DNA of 64,000 bases from Pandoraea apista. Lineage in GTDB: Bacteria; Pseudomonadota; Gammaproteobacteria; Burkholderiales; Burkholderiaceae. This document shows, in pieces, positions 8,068 to 16,052 of the stretch (within the stretch, counting starts at the first letter, position 1; each line of letters starts with the position of its first letter). Location of the stretch: NCBI RefSeq assembly GCF_001465595.2, contig NZ_CP013481.2, positions 2,728,001 through 2,792,000 on the forward strand, in the 5' to 3' direction. The notes beneath the pieces are model-generated. The model ran no database searches and was not told the DNA's origin. It saw only the letters and a program-made list of their open reading frames with translations. The translations under genes were made by a program, and so were the position numbers.

Positions 8068-9333
8068 TCACCTATGATCGGCACGGCTGGGTTGCGCCAG
8101 CCATTCTCGTCCGCGGAGCATGAAATCCCAATACACCTTGGGCAGCACGTATTTTTTCAATACCCATGCAAAACGGTTGGGATGGGTGCCGTCGATGGGG
8201 AACGTTGGCAGCAATTTGCCACCGTAGCCGAACTCGGCCAGCACGATCTTGCCGTGCTCCACCGTAAGCGGGCAAGCGCCATAGCCGTCATAACGCAGCG
8301 CGAGCGGCCCGCCGTCCATGGCGGCCAGCAGGTTTTCCGCGACGACTACCGCTTGTTTGCGCGCGGCGGCAGCGGTCTTGGCGTTCGGGGCAGAGATCGC
8401 GTCGCCCAGGCCGAAAATATTCGCGTAACGCGTGTGACGCAAGGTCGCCGGATCGACTTCGCACCAGCCGGCGGCGTCTGCCAGCGGACTGGCACGGAGG
8501 ACGTCCGGGGCGCTTTGCGGCGGTACTACGTGCAGCAAGTCGAACGGCTTGTCGACAAACTGCGACTGCCCGTCGGCGTCGAAAATCTCGAAACGGGCAA
8601 CACGATGCTCGCCGTCGACCGCGCGCAAATGCGAGAGGTGATTAAGCGAGATGCGATAGCGCTTCACGTACTCCATGAGCGCCGGGATGTAATCCTTCAC
8701 GCCGAACAGTGCGGGTGCCACGAGATGAAACTCGATCTTCGTCTTGTCGAGCACGCCGCGCTGGCGCCAGGTGTCGGCCGACAGATACATCGCCTTTTGC
8801 GGGGCGCCCGCGCACTTGATCGGCATGGGCGGCTGTGTGAACAGGGCATTTCCGCCCTTGAATTCACGCACCAGCGACCACGTGTACGGCGCGAGATCGA
8901 AGCGATAGTTGGAGGTGACCCCGTTGCGGCCGAGTGTGTCGGTCAAGCCGTCGATGGCTTCCCAGTTCAGTTGAAGGCCGGGGGCAACGATGAGGTAGCG
9001 GTAACCAAGACGGCGACCGTCCGAGAGCAGGATCTGCTGATGATCCGGGGCGAATGCCGTGACCGCCGCCTGGATCCAGTTCACCCCTTCGGGGATGACG
9101 CTTGCCATCGGACGCGCCGTTCGCTGAGCATCGAATTCCCCCGCGCCAACGAGCGTCCAGGCCGGCTGATAGTAGTGCGTATCGGCCGGGTCCACGATAG
9201 TGATGGAGAGCGATGGACGGCGGCGGCGCAAACTGGCCGCCACGGAGATTCCTGCGGCGCCGGCACCCATGATCACAATGTCGGCGCTGCTTTCCGTCGC
9301 GGGGGCTGGCGTAGCGGATACATCGCTGGACAT
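8068..9333 (-). CDS. sulfide:quinone-oxidoreductase-like FAD protein
   Basis: A 421-residue flavoprotein of the pyridine-nucleotide-disulfide class. An N-terminal GAGAAGIS dinucleotide-binding motif follows MSSDVSATPAP. The region KCAGAPQKAMYLS matches the mitochondrial-type (type II) SQR family, as do YDGYGACPLTVEHGK and the C-terminal LPTFPIDGT. Such enzymes oxidise sulfide and pass electrons to quinone at the membrane face. However, the second redox cysteine, normally just after GD near the C-terminal FAD contact (GDC), is Ala here (GDAISAPNAKTAA). Sulfide oxidation by the classical two-Cys mechanism is therefore doubtful. The start at 9333 is backed by GGAG seven bases upstream; a longer frame to 9507 lacks family similarity. 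Confidence 0.85.
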   Translation of the reverse strand: MSSDVSATPAPATESSADIVIMGAGAAGISVAASLRRRRPSLSITIVDPADTHYYQPAWTLVGAGEFDAQRTARPMASVIPEGVNWIQAAVTAFAPDHQQILLSDGRRLGYRYLIVAPGLQLNWEAIDGLTDTLGRNGVTSNYRFDLAPYTWSLVREFKGGNALFTQPPMPIKCAGAPQKAMYLSADTWRQRGVLDKTKIEFHLVAPALFGVKDYIPALMEYVKRYRISLNHLSHLRAVDGEHRVARFEIFDADGQSQFVDKPFDLLHVVPPQSAPDVLRASPLADAAGWCEVDPATLRHTRYANIFGLGDAISAPNAKTAAAARKQAVVVAENLLAAMDGGPLALRYDGYGACPLTVEHGKIVLAEFGYGGKLLPTFPIDGTHPNRFAWVLKKYVLPKVYWDFMLRGREWLAQPSRADHR

Positions 9334-9667
9334 AAGGTCTCCGACAAATAAACAAAAATTGGAACGGAGTGCAACATGTCGATGCGCACTTCCTGAACGG
9401 CGTGCCATGGCTGTTCCTGCCGATGCATGGCTGCTGGCACGCCGCGTGCGGGACATTGTATAGAAACTATGCCGGTTTGCCCCTGTTTTCGCAGGGATTG
9501 CGGGCATTCATCACAATCATTGCGGCGTTCAACGCCATGCCGTTGAAAGTGTTTGAAAGGTGCGCGCGGGTTGAGTGCCGGCGATGGGGGTTCTGTCGAG
9601 GGCGTGTTTGCGGAAGCCCGTCGAGCGACGAGAGCGTCGCCGCTGTGGCGACGCTCTGTTGATAGGT
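9334..9667. other. intergenic region with one strong stem-loop
   Basis: About 330 bases lie between the SQR-like gene and the end of the MerR gene. The only clear structure is a perfect 11-base stem (AGAGCGTCGCC at 9631-9641, GGCGACGCTCT at 9647-9657) just past the MerR stop, a likely terminator although no T tract follows on the minus strand. Confidence 0.5.
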
Positions 9668-10138
9668 CTACGCGTGAAGATGATCGTGATCGCAGGCGAC
9701 TTCGATCGGGTCGGTATCGGTATGGCAAGCGCAGGCTTCGCCATGTGCGCCTTGCATGAGCGCACGCAGAATGCCGCAGTCGCTCGTTTCGTGGCGGCTA
9801 TGACATTGCGCCTGAAGATGCAGCAGTTGTTGTTCGAGCGCCTGCAACTCGTGAATGCGGGTGTGCACGCGCGCAAGATGCGCTTCAATGAGTTGGTTCG
9901 CGTCCTCGCATGTCACGCTCGTGTCGTGCGCGAGTTCGCCGAGACGCTTTGCGTCGGCGAGCGGCATATCGAGCGAGCGGCAATGGCGGATGAAGCGAAG
10001 GGCTTCCAGATGGTCCTCGCCATAGGTGCGATAGCCAGCGTCGGTCCTCGGCGGGGCCGATAGCAAGCCTGCGCGCTCGTAATAGCGGATGGTTTCGACA
10101 TCGGTACCCGCCGCGCGGGCCAGTTCTCCGATTTTCAT
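9668..10138 (-). CDS. cadR: MerR-family metal regulator, CadR/PbrR type
   Basis: A 156-residue MerR protein. The N-terminal winged helix (MKIGELARAAGTDVETIRYYERAGLL) is followed by the dimerisation helix and a metal loop with Cys in VTCEDAN, CHSRHETSDCG and a His/Cys-rich tail ending CDHDHLHA. The three-Cys pattern and the tail are characteristic of the CadR/PbrR branch, which senses Cd(II), Pb(II) or Zn(II). The ATG at 10138 begins the conserved domain; the 15 upstream in-frame residues overlap the operator and are unlikely to be translated. It diverges from the metal-exporting ATPase, whose promoter it should repress and activate by untwisting an over-long spacer. Confidence 0.92.
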   Translation of the reverse strand: MKIGELARAAGTDVETIRYYERAGLLSAPPRTDAGYRTYGEDHLEALRFIRHCRSLDMPLADAKRLGELAHDTSVTCEDANQLIEAHLARVHTRIHELQALEQQLLHLQAQCHSRHETSDCGILRALMQGAHGEACACHTDTDPIEVACDHDHLHA

Positions 10139-10140
10139 GC

Positions 10141-10172
10141 TTGACTCCGTAGTGACTACAGGGTTTTGAATA
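10141..10172 (+). promoter_or_regulatory. MerR-type promoter/operator for the metal ATPase
   Basis: A -35 hexamer TTGACT (10141-10146) and a -10-like TTGAAT (10166-10171) are separated by 19 bases, the elongated spacing typical of MerR-controlled promoters. Inside the spacer lies a dyad, GTAGT-G-ACTAC (10149-10159), within CCGTAGTGACTACAGGGT, very like known CadR/PbrR sites. It reads toward the ATPase at 10207. Confidence 0.85.
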
Positions 10173-10206
10173 AAGGGTAACACGAATCAGGAAACCAGGA
10201 GTTCAC

Positions 10207-12660
10207 ATGTCCAACCCCTCGGATTCGGCGCGTCTGGCGGGCTCGACGACGGCCGATCGCAAGGCGCATGACCACGGGGAAGTGCCGGGGCACACGCATC
10301 GTCATGATCGGGGGCATCGGCACGACCACTCGCACGACCACGACCACAGCCATGGGCGTGGCCATGTGCACGCGCACGATCACGGTCATTCACACGGTCA
10401 TGCTGGATCGCGGGCCTCGAGTGCGGCACACGTGCACGAAGCAGTATCCTGCTGCGCAGGTGACGCAGTAATAGCCCCCGTCGAGCCAGTGCCATCGACA
10501 GGCGCCCCGCAAGCCCGATTCCGCATCGATCAGATGGATTGTCCGACGGAAGAACGGCTGATTCGCGATCAGCTCGAGCGCCGGCCCGGTGTCGACGCGC
10601 TGTATTTCAATCTGCTTAAGCGCGAGTTGACGGTCGTTTTCGACGTAGATGCGTCGGCCTCCGATGCCGCACAGCATGGTGAGGCGGTCGCGGACACGCT
10701 ACGCAAGCTGGGCATGACGCCGGTGCCGCTCGCGGGCGATAACGCGAACGCGGCACCGCCGCCCGCGGGCCACAAGAGCGATGTCTTGCGTCTGGTAGTG
10801 GGAGGCGTGATGGCTGCGGCAAGCGAAGTCGCCGTGTGGTCGGGCGTGCCCGAGCACAGCCCTTGGGTCGGGGCCATGGTCGTCGTCGCAATTCTGGCGT
10901 GCGGTCTGCCTACGCTGAAAAAGGGGTGGATCGCGCTGCGACACTTCACGTTGAACATCCACTTCCTGATGTCGCTGGCCGTGATCGGCGCGGTGTTCAT
11001 CGGACAGTGGCCGGAAGCGGCGATGGTGATCGTTCTCTTCGCGCTTTCCGAAAAGCTGGAGGCCGCTTCGCTGACGCGGGCTCGTCGCGCCGTGGAAGCG
11101 CTGATGCGTCTGGCTCCCGATCGGGCATCGGTCGAGCAAGCCGACGGTACGTGGGCGGATGTGCCCGCGGCGTCGCTGCCCATCGGGGCGCGCGTGCGGG
11201 CGCGACCGGGCGAGCGCATCGCCATCGATGGCGTGATCGAGCAGGGGAGTTCCGCACTGAATCAGGCGTCGATAACCGGTGAGAGTGTGCCCGTCGACAA
11301 GACGGTGGGCGACGAGGTCTACGCCGGCAGCATCAACGAGAGCGGTCTCATCGTCTATCGCACGAAGGTTGCGCCGGGCGATACAACGCTCGCTCGGATC
11401 GTGCGCATTGTCGAGACTGCCCAGCAGCAACGCTCGCCGACGCAGCGCTTCGTCGATAAGTTCTCACGTATCTATACACCGGCCGTCGTGCTTTGCGCGT
11501 TGCTCGTCGCGATCGTGCCGCCGCTGGCTTTCGGTCTGGCTTGGTCGCCGTGGATCTACAAGGCGCTCGTAATGCTGGTGATCGCTTGCCCTTGTGCTCT
11601 CGTGATTTCGACACCGGTAACGGTCGTGAGCGGTCTGACGGCCGCCGCGCGCGCGGGCATCCTGATCAAGGGAGGCGCATTTCTGGAGAGTGGCCGTCTG
11701 ATCCGGGCTGTGGCCGTTGACAAGACGGGCACGCTTACCCGCGGCGAGCCACGCCTCACCGATGTGGTGCCGTTAAGCGAAACGCCGCATGACGAAGTAT
11801 TGACGCTCGCTGCCGCACTCGACGCGCAGACGACCCACCCGATCGCGCGCGCGGTGGTCGACGGGTACACGCAAGCCGGTCTGGGTGCATTGCCGCCGGT
11901 GACGGATTTCGAGGCGCTGGTCGGCATGGGTGTGAAGGGTCGCGTCGGTCAAACGCTGTACTACCTCGGCAATCACCGTCTGATCGAGTCGCTTGGTGTG
12001 TGTAACGCCAACGTGGAAGCCGAATTGGCGCGTCTCGAAGCACAGGCCCGAACGGCAATTGTGCTGGCTAGCGAAACGCAGGCGCTGGCGGTGTTGGCCG
12101 TCGCGGATACATTGCGAGAAGAAAGCCGCGAAGCGATCGCGCAACTGACGCAAATGGGCGTTCGCACGGTCATGCTGACGGGCGATAACCGTGCGACGGC
12201 GCAGGTCATCGGTCAGCAGGCGGGCGTGACGGATGTGCGTGCGGAAATGCTGCCGGAAGACAAATGGCAGGCGATATCGGCGCTGCGTGAGGAGTTCGGG
12301 CAAGTCGGCATGGTCGGCGACGGCATCAACGATGCGCCTGCGCTTGCGGCGGCAGATGTGGGTTTCGCGATGGGCGTGACCGGAACCGATAGCGCGCTCG
12401 AGACGGCTGACGTCACGTTGATGGACGACGATCTTCGCAAACTGCCGGCCTTCCTTGCATTGTCGAAGCGCTCGGCGACCGTACTCAAGCAGAACATCGC
12501 CGTGGCGCTTGCGATCAAGGCCGTGTTCTTCGCGCTGGCCATCGTGGGGCTGGCGTCGCTGTGGATGGCCGTATTTGCCGACGTGGGCGCGAGCCTGCTG
12601 GTGATCGCTAACGGTATGCGCTTGCTGCGCTCCAAGGTGGCACGAGAGGGAATTGCCTGA
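10207..12660 (+). CDS. cadA: P1B-type heavy-metal exporting ATPase (CadA/ZntA-like)
   Basis: An 817-residue inner-membrane pump expected to export Zn(II), Cd(II) or Pb(II) using ATP. Residues 20-80 form a His/Asp tract with about twenty histidines. A Cys-Cys pair follows, then an HMA-like domain with the ZntA-type MDCPTEE site near residue 110. The membrane domain has the CPC motif (IACPCALVIS) near 461, the phosphorylation site DKTGTLT near 505, a TGES motif and the hinge GDGINDAPAL. The ATG at 10207 has AGGAG upstream. The divergent CadR-type regulator and its spacer operator fix the role as inducible metal resistance. The exact metal cannot be read from sequence. Confidence 0.93.
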   Translation: MSNPSDSARLAGSTTADRKAHDHGEVPGHTHRHDRGHRHDHSHDHDHSHGRGHVHAHDHGHSHGHAGSRASSAAHVHEAVSCCAGDAVIAPVEPVPSTGAPQARFRIDQMDCPTEERLIRDQLERRPGVDALYFNLLKRELTVVFDVDASASDAAQHGEAVADTLRKLGMTPVPLAGDNANAAPPPAGHKSDVLRLVVGGVMAAASEVAVWSGVPEHSPWVGAMVVVAILACGLPTLKKGWIALRHFTLNIHFLMSLAVIGAVFIGQWPEAAMVIVLFALSEKLEAASLTRARRAVEALMRLAPDRASVEQADGTWADVPAASLPIGARVRARPGERIAIDGVIEQGSSALNQASITGESVPVDKTVGDEVYAGSINESGLIVYRTKVAPGDTTLARIVRIVETAQQQRSPTQRFVDKFSRIYTPAVVLCALLVAIVPPLAFGLAWSPWIYKALVMLVIACPCALVISTPVTVVSGLTAAARAGILIKGGAFLESGRLIRAVAVDKTGTLTRGEPRLTDVVPLSETPHDEVLTLAAALDAQTTHPIARAVVDGYTQAGLGALPPVTDFEALVGMGVKGRVGQTLYYLGNHRLIESLGVCNANVEAELARLEAQARTAIVLASETQALAVLAVADTLREESREAIAQLTQMGVRTVMLTGDNRATAQVIGQQAGVTDVRAEMLPEDKWQAISALREEFGQVGMVGDGINDAPALAAADVGFAMGVTGTDSALETADVTLMDDDLRKLPAFLALSKRSATVLKQNIAVALAIKAVFFALAIVGLASLWMAVFADVGASLLVIANGMRLLRSKVAREGIA

Positions 12661-12677
12661 CACCTGATGCCCGACGT

Positions 12678-13715
12678 TCAGTCTTTGCGCATGCCGCGCT
12701 CAAGGGTGTGTGCGTCGGGTAGATGACAAAGGACATGGGCCGCGCGGCTGGTCGCGTTCACGATGATCGTGTCGAGACGTCCGTTCAGAGTGTCTCGCTG
12801 TGTCGCCGGAATCTCCATGTCTTCGAGGGCTCGCTGGGCGACGACTGCATCGTTGAGCTGGCCCAGCAGGGTTTGGGCCGTGTGCAGCGTGTCCTGATAG
12901 GGGGTGCGGATCGCTTTGCGAAGCCAAGGCGTCAAGGCTTCGGCGCTGTAACGGGCCCTCTTGACCTTCACGCGCAACGCGTGCAATTGCTCGGTGTCGA
13001 GCATTGCCAACTGCCGGCAATCCGGAAACAACGCAATGTAACGGGCGCGAAGCACGTTGCGCGCATGTTTTGCCAGCGCGCGCGGCCGCTTGCCGGGCGT
13101 GCGCGAGGGCCGTCGCAATGCCTTGGCGGCTTGCCGGTCGGCGTGGCCGTCGGCGCCGATTCCGAACGCCTCCAACAACAACGCATGCAATGCCTGCTGG
13201 CGTTCGCTGGCGAGCGCTTCGGCAGCGAGCGCTCGGGCGTCGCTACGTAGTTTCGCCACATGAGCATCAATCGCCGGCCAGTCGATATCGGGGTGTTCGG
13301 TGCGCAGGGCGGGCAGTGTCGTTGTCGCCAGCACGTCGGCGTCGCGGGCGGGGCCCATCGTGTGTCCGAGCCAGCATAACTCTGCTTTGATCCGACGGTA
13401 CCAACGGGGCTTCAGCCATGGCGAGAAGACGTCGATCAGTGCCCGCAGCCGACGCGTTGCAATGCGCAATTGGTGAATGGCTTCGGGGTCGAAAGCCCCG
13501 GCACGAGCATCGCTCTCAGGATGAAGAGGCACCGATGGCCACTGTCTCAGAGGAAGTGCGGCAAGCGTGACAAGCAGATGCGCCGCCGACATGCGACGCA
13601 TGTTGGCGGCGTCGGGCAGTGCAATAGCCTCTGCGTCGGCCGGAGCGGCCGCGGGTGATATCTCACCGGAGGCGGCGATGGCCGCTGTCGTCGCGCGTGT
13701 CATGTCACGCAACAT
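12678..13715 (-). CDS. CHAD domain-containing protein
   Basis: A protein of about 345 residues dominated by a CHAD domain, the conserved histidine alpha-helical fold that binds polyphosphate. Visible motifs are the opening LRIATRRLRALIDVF, a central helical bundle rich in Arg, Lys and His (LHALRVKVKRARYSAE), and a basic C-terminus. No CYTH triphosphatase domain is fused to it. Start choice is uncertain: ATGs at 13715 (MLRDMTRA) and 13703 both precede a low-complexity Ala-rich leader, and neither has a strong Shine-Dalgarno sequence. It is convergent with the metal ATPase, only 17 bases away. Polyphosphate binding is family knowledge; a partner is not evident. Confidence 0.85.
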   Translation of the reverse strand: MLRDMTRATTAAIAASGEISPAAAPADAEAIALPDAANMRRMSAAHLLVTLAALPLRQWPSVPLHPESDARAGAFDPEAIHQLRIATRRLRALIDVFSPWLKPRWYRRIKAELCWLGHTMGPARDADVLATTTLPALRTEHPDIDWPAIDAHVAKLRSDARALAAEALASERQQALHALLLEAFGIGADGHADRQAAKALRRPSRTPGKRPRALAKHARNVLRARYIALFPDCRQLAMLDTEQLHALRVKVKRARYSAEALTPWLRKAIRTPYQDTLHTAQTLLGQLNDAVVAQRALEDMEIPATQRDTLNGRLDTIIVNATSRAAHVLCHLPDAHTLERGMRKD

Positions 13716-14036
13716 AGCATAGATGCTTCGGGAAATAAGCTGGGGAAAAATTGGGCGCGACAAGATGACGCGTCGAGCGCTGCGCCGCGATTTGCAAGCG
13801 CAAATCGGTCGTGCGAGTTGAATCAACAGAGAGAGGCCAGATCGATGTCGAGGGGTGCCGGCACGCAGTGTCGGCTCGACAGCCGGGCAGGATGTTGCTG
13901 TCGCGGGCGCCTGGTCTCCGAAGGTTCGGTGCGCAGAACACCCGCGAGGCGCGCAGCATCACATCAGTCGTGGACCTCGCGAGAGGATGATGTGACACGT
14001 ATCCCATGCTGCACGCCGTAAGACGGCGGTGCGAGC
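13716..14036. other. intergenic region without recognised gene
   Basis: About 320 bases upstream of the CHAD gene and downstream of HU. It should contain the CHAD promoter. Short matching half-sites (ATCACATCA and GATGATGTGA near 13960-13995) are visible but not convincing as an operator. Confidence 0.35.
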
Positions 14037-14066
14037 AAAAAGATAGGCCGGCACGGAGGCCGGCCT
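14037..14066 (-). terminator. Rho-independent terminator of the HU gene
   Basis: On the minus strand, AGGCCGGC (14066-14059) and GCCGGCCT (14052-14045) form a strong stem followed by ATCTTTTT, 15 bases after the HU stop codon. Confidence 0.85.
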
Positions 14067-14080
14067 GCGCGCAACTGGTG

Positions 14081-14359
14081 TTACCGCTTGTTAACGGCGT
14101 CCTTGAACGCCTTGCCAGCCGTGAACTTCACGGTCTTGGCAGCTGCGATCTTGATCGCTTCGCCCGTCTTCGGGTTACGGCCGGTACGCTCAGCGCGCTT
14201 ACCCGAACCGAACGAGCCGAAGCCGATCAACTGAACCGTGTCACCCTTGGCGACGGCCTTCTTGACCGCCTCAAGCACGGCGTCGAGAGTTTCGCCGGTT
14301 TGAGCCTTGCTTGCACCCGTGTGGCCGGCGACGGCGTCGATCAGTTCCTGTTTGTTCAT
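14081..14359 (-). CDS. hup: HU-family DNA-binding protein
   Basis: A 92-residue histone-like nucleoid protein. It begins [20 protein letters not shown] and carries the HU/IHF beta-arm segment with [21 protein letters not shown], whose Pro intercalates DNA, ending [10 protein letters not shown]. It bends and compacts DNA as a dimer. The start at 14359 (AAGGGAAA upstream) gives the standard length; the frame extends to 14446 without family similarity. A terminator directly follows. Confidence 0.95.
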   Translation of the reverse strand: MNKQELIDAVAGHTGASKAQTGETLDAVLEAVKKAVAKGDTVQLIGFGSFGSGKRAERTGRNPKTGEAIKIAAAKTVKFTAGKAFKDAVNKR

Positions 14360-14925
14360 GTGTGTTTCCCTTGAGAGGTGGTGAATACCGGCGACAACTC
14401 TAACACTTCCGCCATTTGGCGAGTGTCGGTGTTGTATCCGCGCCATAAGGCACGCGGCGCACGCCAGAATATCGCCTTCACGGCACGTAATGCAAACGCG
14501 ATCCGGAGATCTGTTCCGTCACGTAACGAAAAGGCGCCGGCACTGGCCGGGCAGCCGCATTATAGAGCCTTCGGCGGGCTGTGGGCCAGTCCTGACAATG
14601 GTTTGCGGCGATTTTGTTGTGCTATGCCGCGTACTTTCTTGTTCTTGATGATAAAACCCCGGTAACTGCGGGCATCTCCGGTCACCGTCGCGCGCAATCC
14701 CTTGCTGGGCGGGCTTTGGAGGTTTCCCTAACACTTCAGGGGTTGCGTACCGGGCCGACTTTTGGTTGTCAGGGCCGTTACCTTGTCCGGATTGGCCGGT
14801 ATTCATTGTCATGTCATCAGGCGTGTCTAGCGTGGCGCCGCACGATAGATCACACACTGCTGCGTGCGTCCTACACTCGAATGGCGGCGGGACATGTCGC
14901 CGAACGCTTTTCAGGAATTGCCTTC
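14360..14925. other. 566-base intergenic region, divergent promoters expected
   Basis: This lies between divergent HU and the phosphodiesterase, so it should hold both promoters. I see no tRNA, repeat or conserved small gene. The short frames crossing it read as low-complexity Arg/Pro products and are not supported. Confidence 0.4.
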
Positions 14926-15753
14926 ATGTTGCTTTGTCAGATTACCGATCTTCACGTGACGCGGCCCGGTTTGCTTGCCTGCGGACGTGTGGATACCGCG
15001 CAGGCTCTGCGCCGAGCGATTGCCACCATCAACCGATGGACGCCGCGGCCCGATGTGGTCATCGCGACCGGCGACCTCATCGATACGCCGCATTTGTCGG
15101 AATACGAAGTACTTCGGGAGTGTTTGGCGGCGCTTACGATCCCGTTGTATCTGGTCGTGGGAAATCATGATCACCGCGAGGGGCTGCGCGCAGCGTTTCC
15201 TGAGCATACCTATCTGCATTCGGCGAGTGAATTTGTGCAGTATCGCGTCGATCTTGGGCCGCTGACCGTACTCACGCTCGACACTCAGGACCCGCCGAAT
15301 GCCGGAGGGCATTTGTGTGAGACTCGTCTCGCATGGCTCGACGAGCAACTGCACGCGTGCGAGGGGCGCCCGACGATCATCGCCATGCACCACCCGCCGT
15401 TCGACACGGGTATCGATTACATGGACGGATACGGCCTGACGGCGCAAGGCCGCGCAGGTTTCGCGCGCGTGACGTCACGTCATCGTCATATTGAGCGAGT
15501 GATTTGCGGTCACCTGCACCGCAGCATTCAGGCGTGCGTGGAGGGGGCGCCCGGCGTCATGGCGAGCACATGCGTGTCAACGGCGCATCAGATCACGCTC
15601 GGGCTCGCGCCCGGAGCGCCCGGCTCGATCACGCTCGAGCCACCGGGCTTCGCGTTGCATCTGTGGCAACCCGGGGCCGGCGTGCGCACGCATCTGGCGT
15701 ATGTCGATGCCTACGAAGGGCCGTATTCATTCGACGGTGAATCGGTATCCTGA
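14926..15753 (+). CDS. cpdA: metallophosphodiesterase, CpdA-like
   Basis: A 275-residue calcineurin-fold phosphodiesterase with the full dimetal site: QITDLHVT (Asp, His), ATGDLID, VVGNHDHR, MHHPPF and GHLHRS, in the order and spacing of class III cyclic nucleotide phosphodiesterases. It likely hydrolyses 3',5'-cAMP, although relatives act on other phosphodiesters. The ATG at 14926 places DLH at the usual distance from the N-terminus and has AGGAA upstream; the open frame extends about 100 further codons upstream with no family similarity. It precedes the pel genes on the same strand, but about 300 bases away. Confidence 0.85.
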   Translation: MLLCQITDLHVTRPGLLACGRVDTAQALRRAIATINRWTPRPDVVIATGDLIDTPHLSEYEVLRECLAALTIPLYLVVGNHDHREGLRAAFPEHTYLHSASEFVQYRVDLGPLTVLTLDTQDPPNAGGHLCETRLAWLDEQLHACEGRPTIIAMHHPPFDTGIDYMDGYGLTAQGRAGFARVTSRHRHIERVICGHLHRSIQACVEGAPGVMASTCVSTAHQITLGLAPGAPGSITLEPPGFALHLWQPGAGVRTHLAYVDAYEGPYSFDGESVS

Positions 15754-16052
15754 CGGATTGGCGCGGGTTTTGCGCGCGAAAAAATGGGGACGAAAGTAGG
15801 ACCGGGCGTGTGTAAAGTTCATTCCCATCAAACATAAGAGATCAGTTCGGATCAGCAGTCAGAAGCCGTCCCGACGGAGAAGTATCGCGGGACGGGAGCG
15901 GCGGATCTTGCCAAGAAAACTGTCGATCCGTCGCCCAAGGCCCCGGCCGAAGACGCCGGGCAGGGCACATTCCGATATCGGGGAATCATGCGAACCGCCA
16001 TCGCGCAGCGCTTGCGCGAACGCCCACGTTTCGCGCTGGGCATTTCGATGGC
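15754..16052 (+). promoter_or_regulatory. pel upstream region with a stem-loop
   Basis: This 299-base stretch should carry the pelD promoter. It contains a perfect 8-base inverted repeat, CCGTCCCG (15866-15873) and CGGGACGG (15888-15895), with a 14-base spacer, which could be an operator or leader hairpin. No FleQ-like or sigma-54 box is recognisable. Confidence 0.35.

Noticed and set aside
8074..9351. 425-codon plus-strand frame opposite the SQR-like gene
   Set aside because: It shadows a gene with clear FAD and SQR motifs; the product looks like frame noise.
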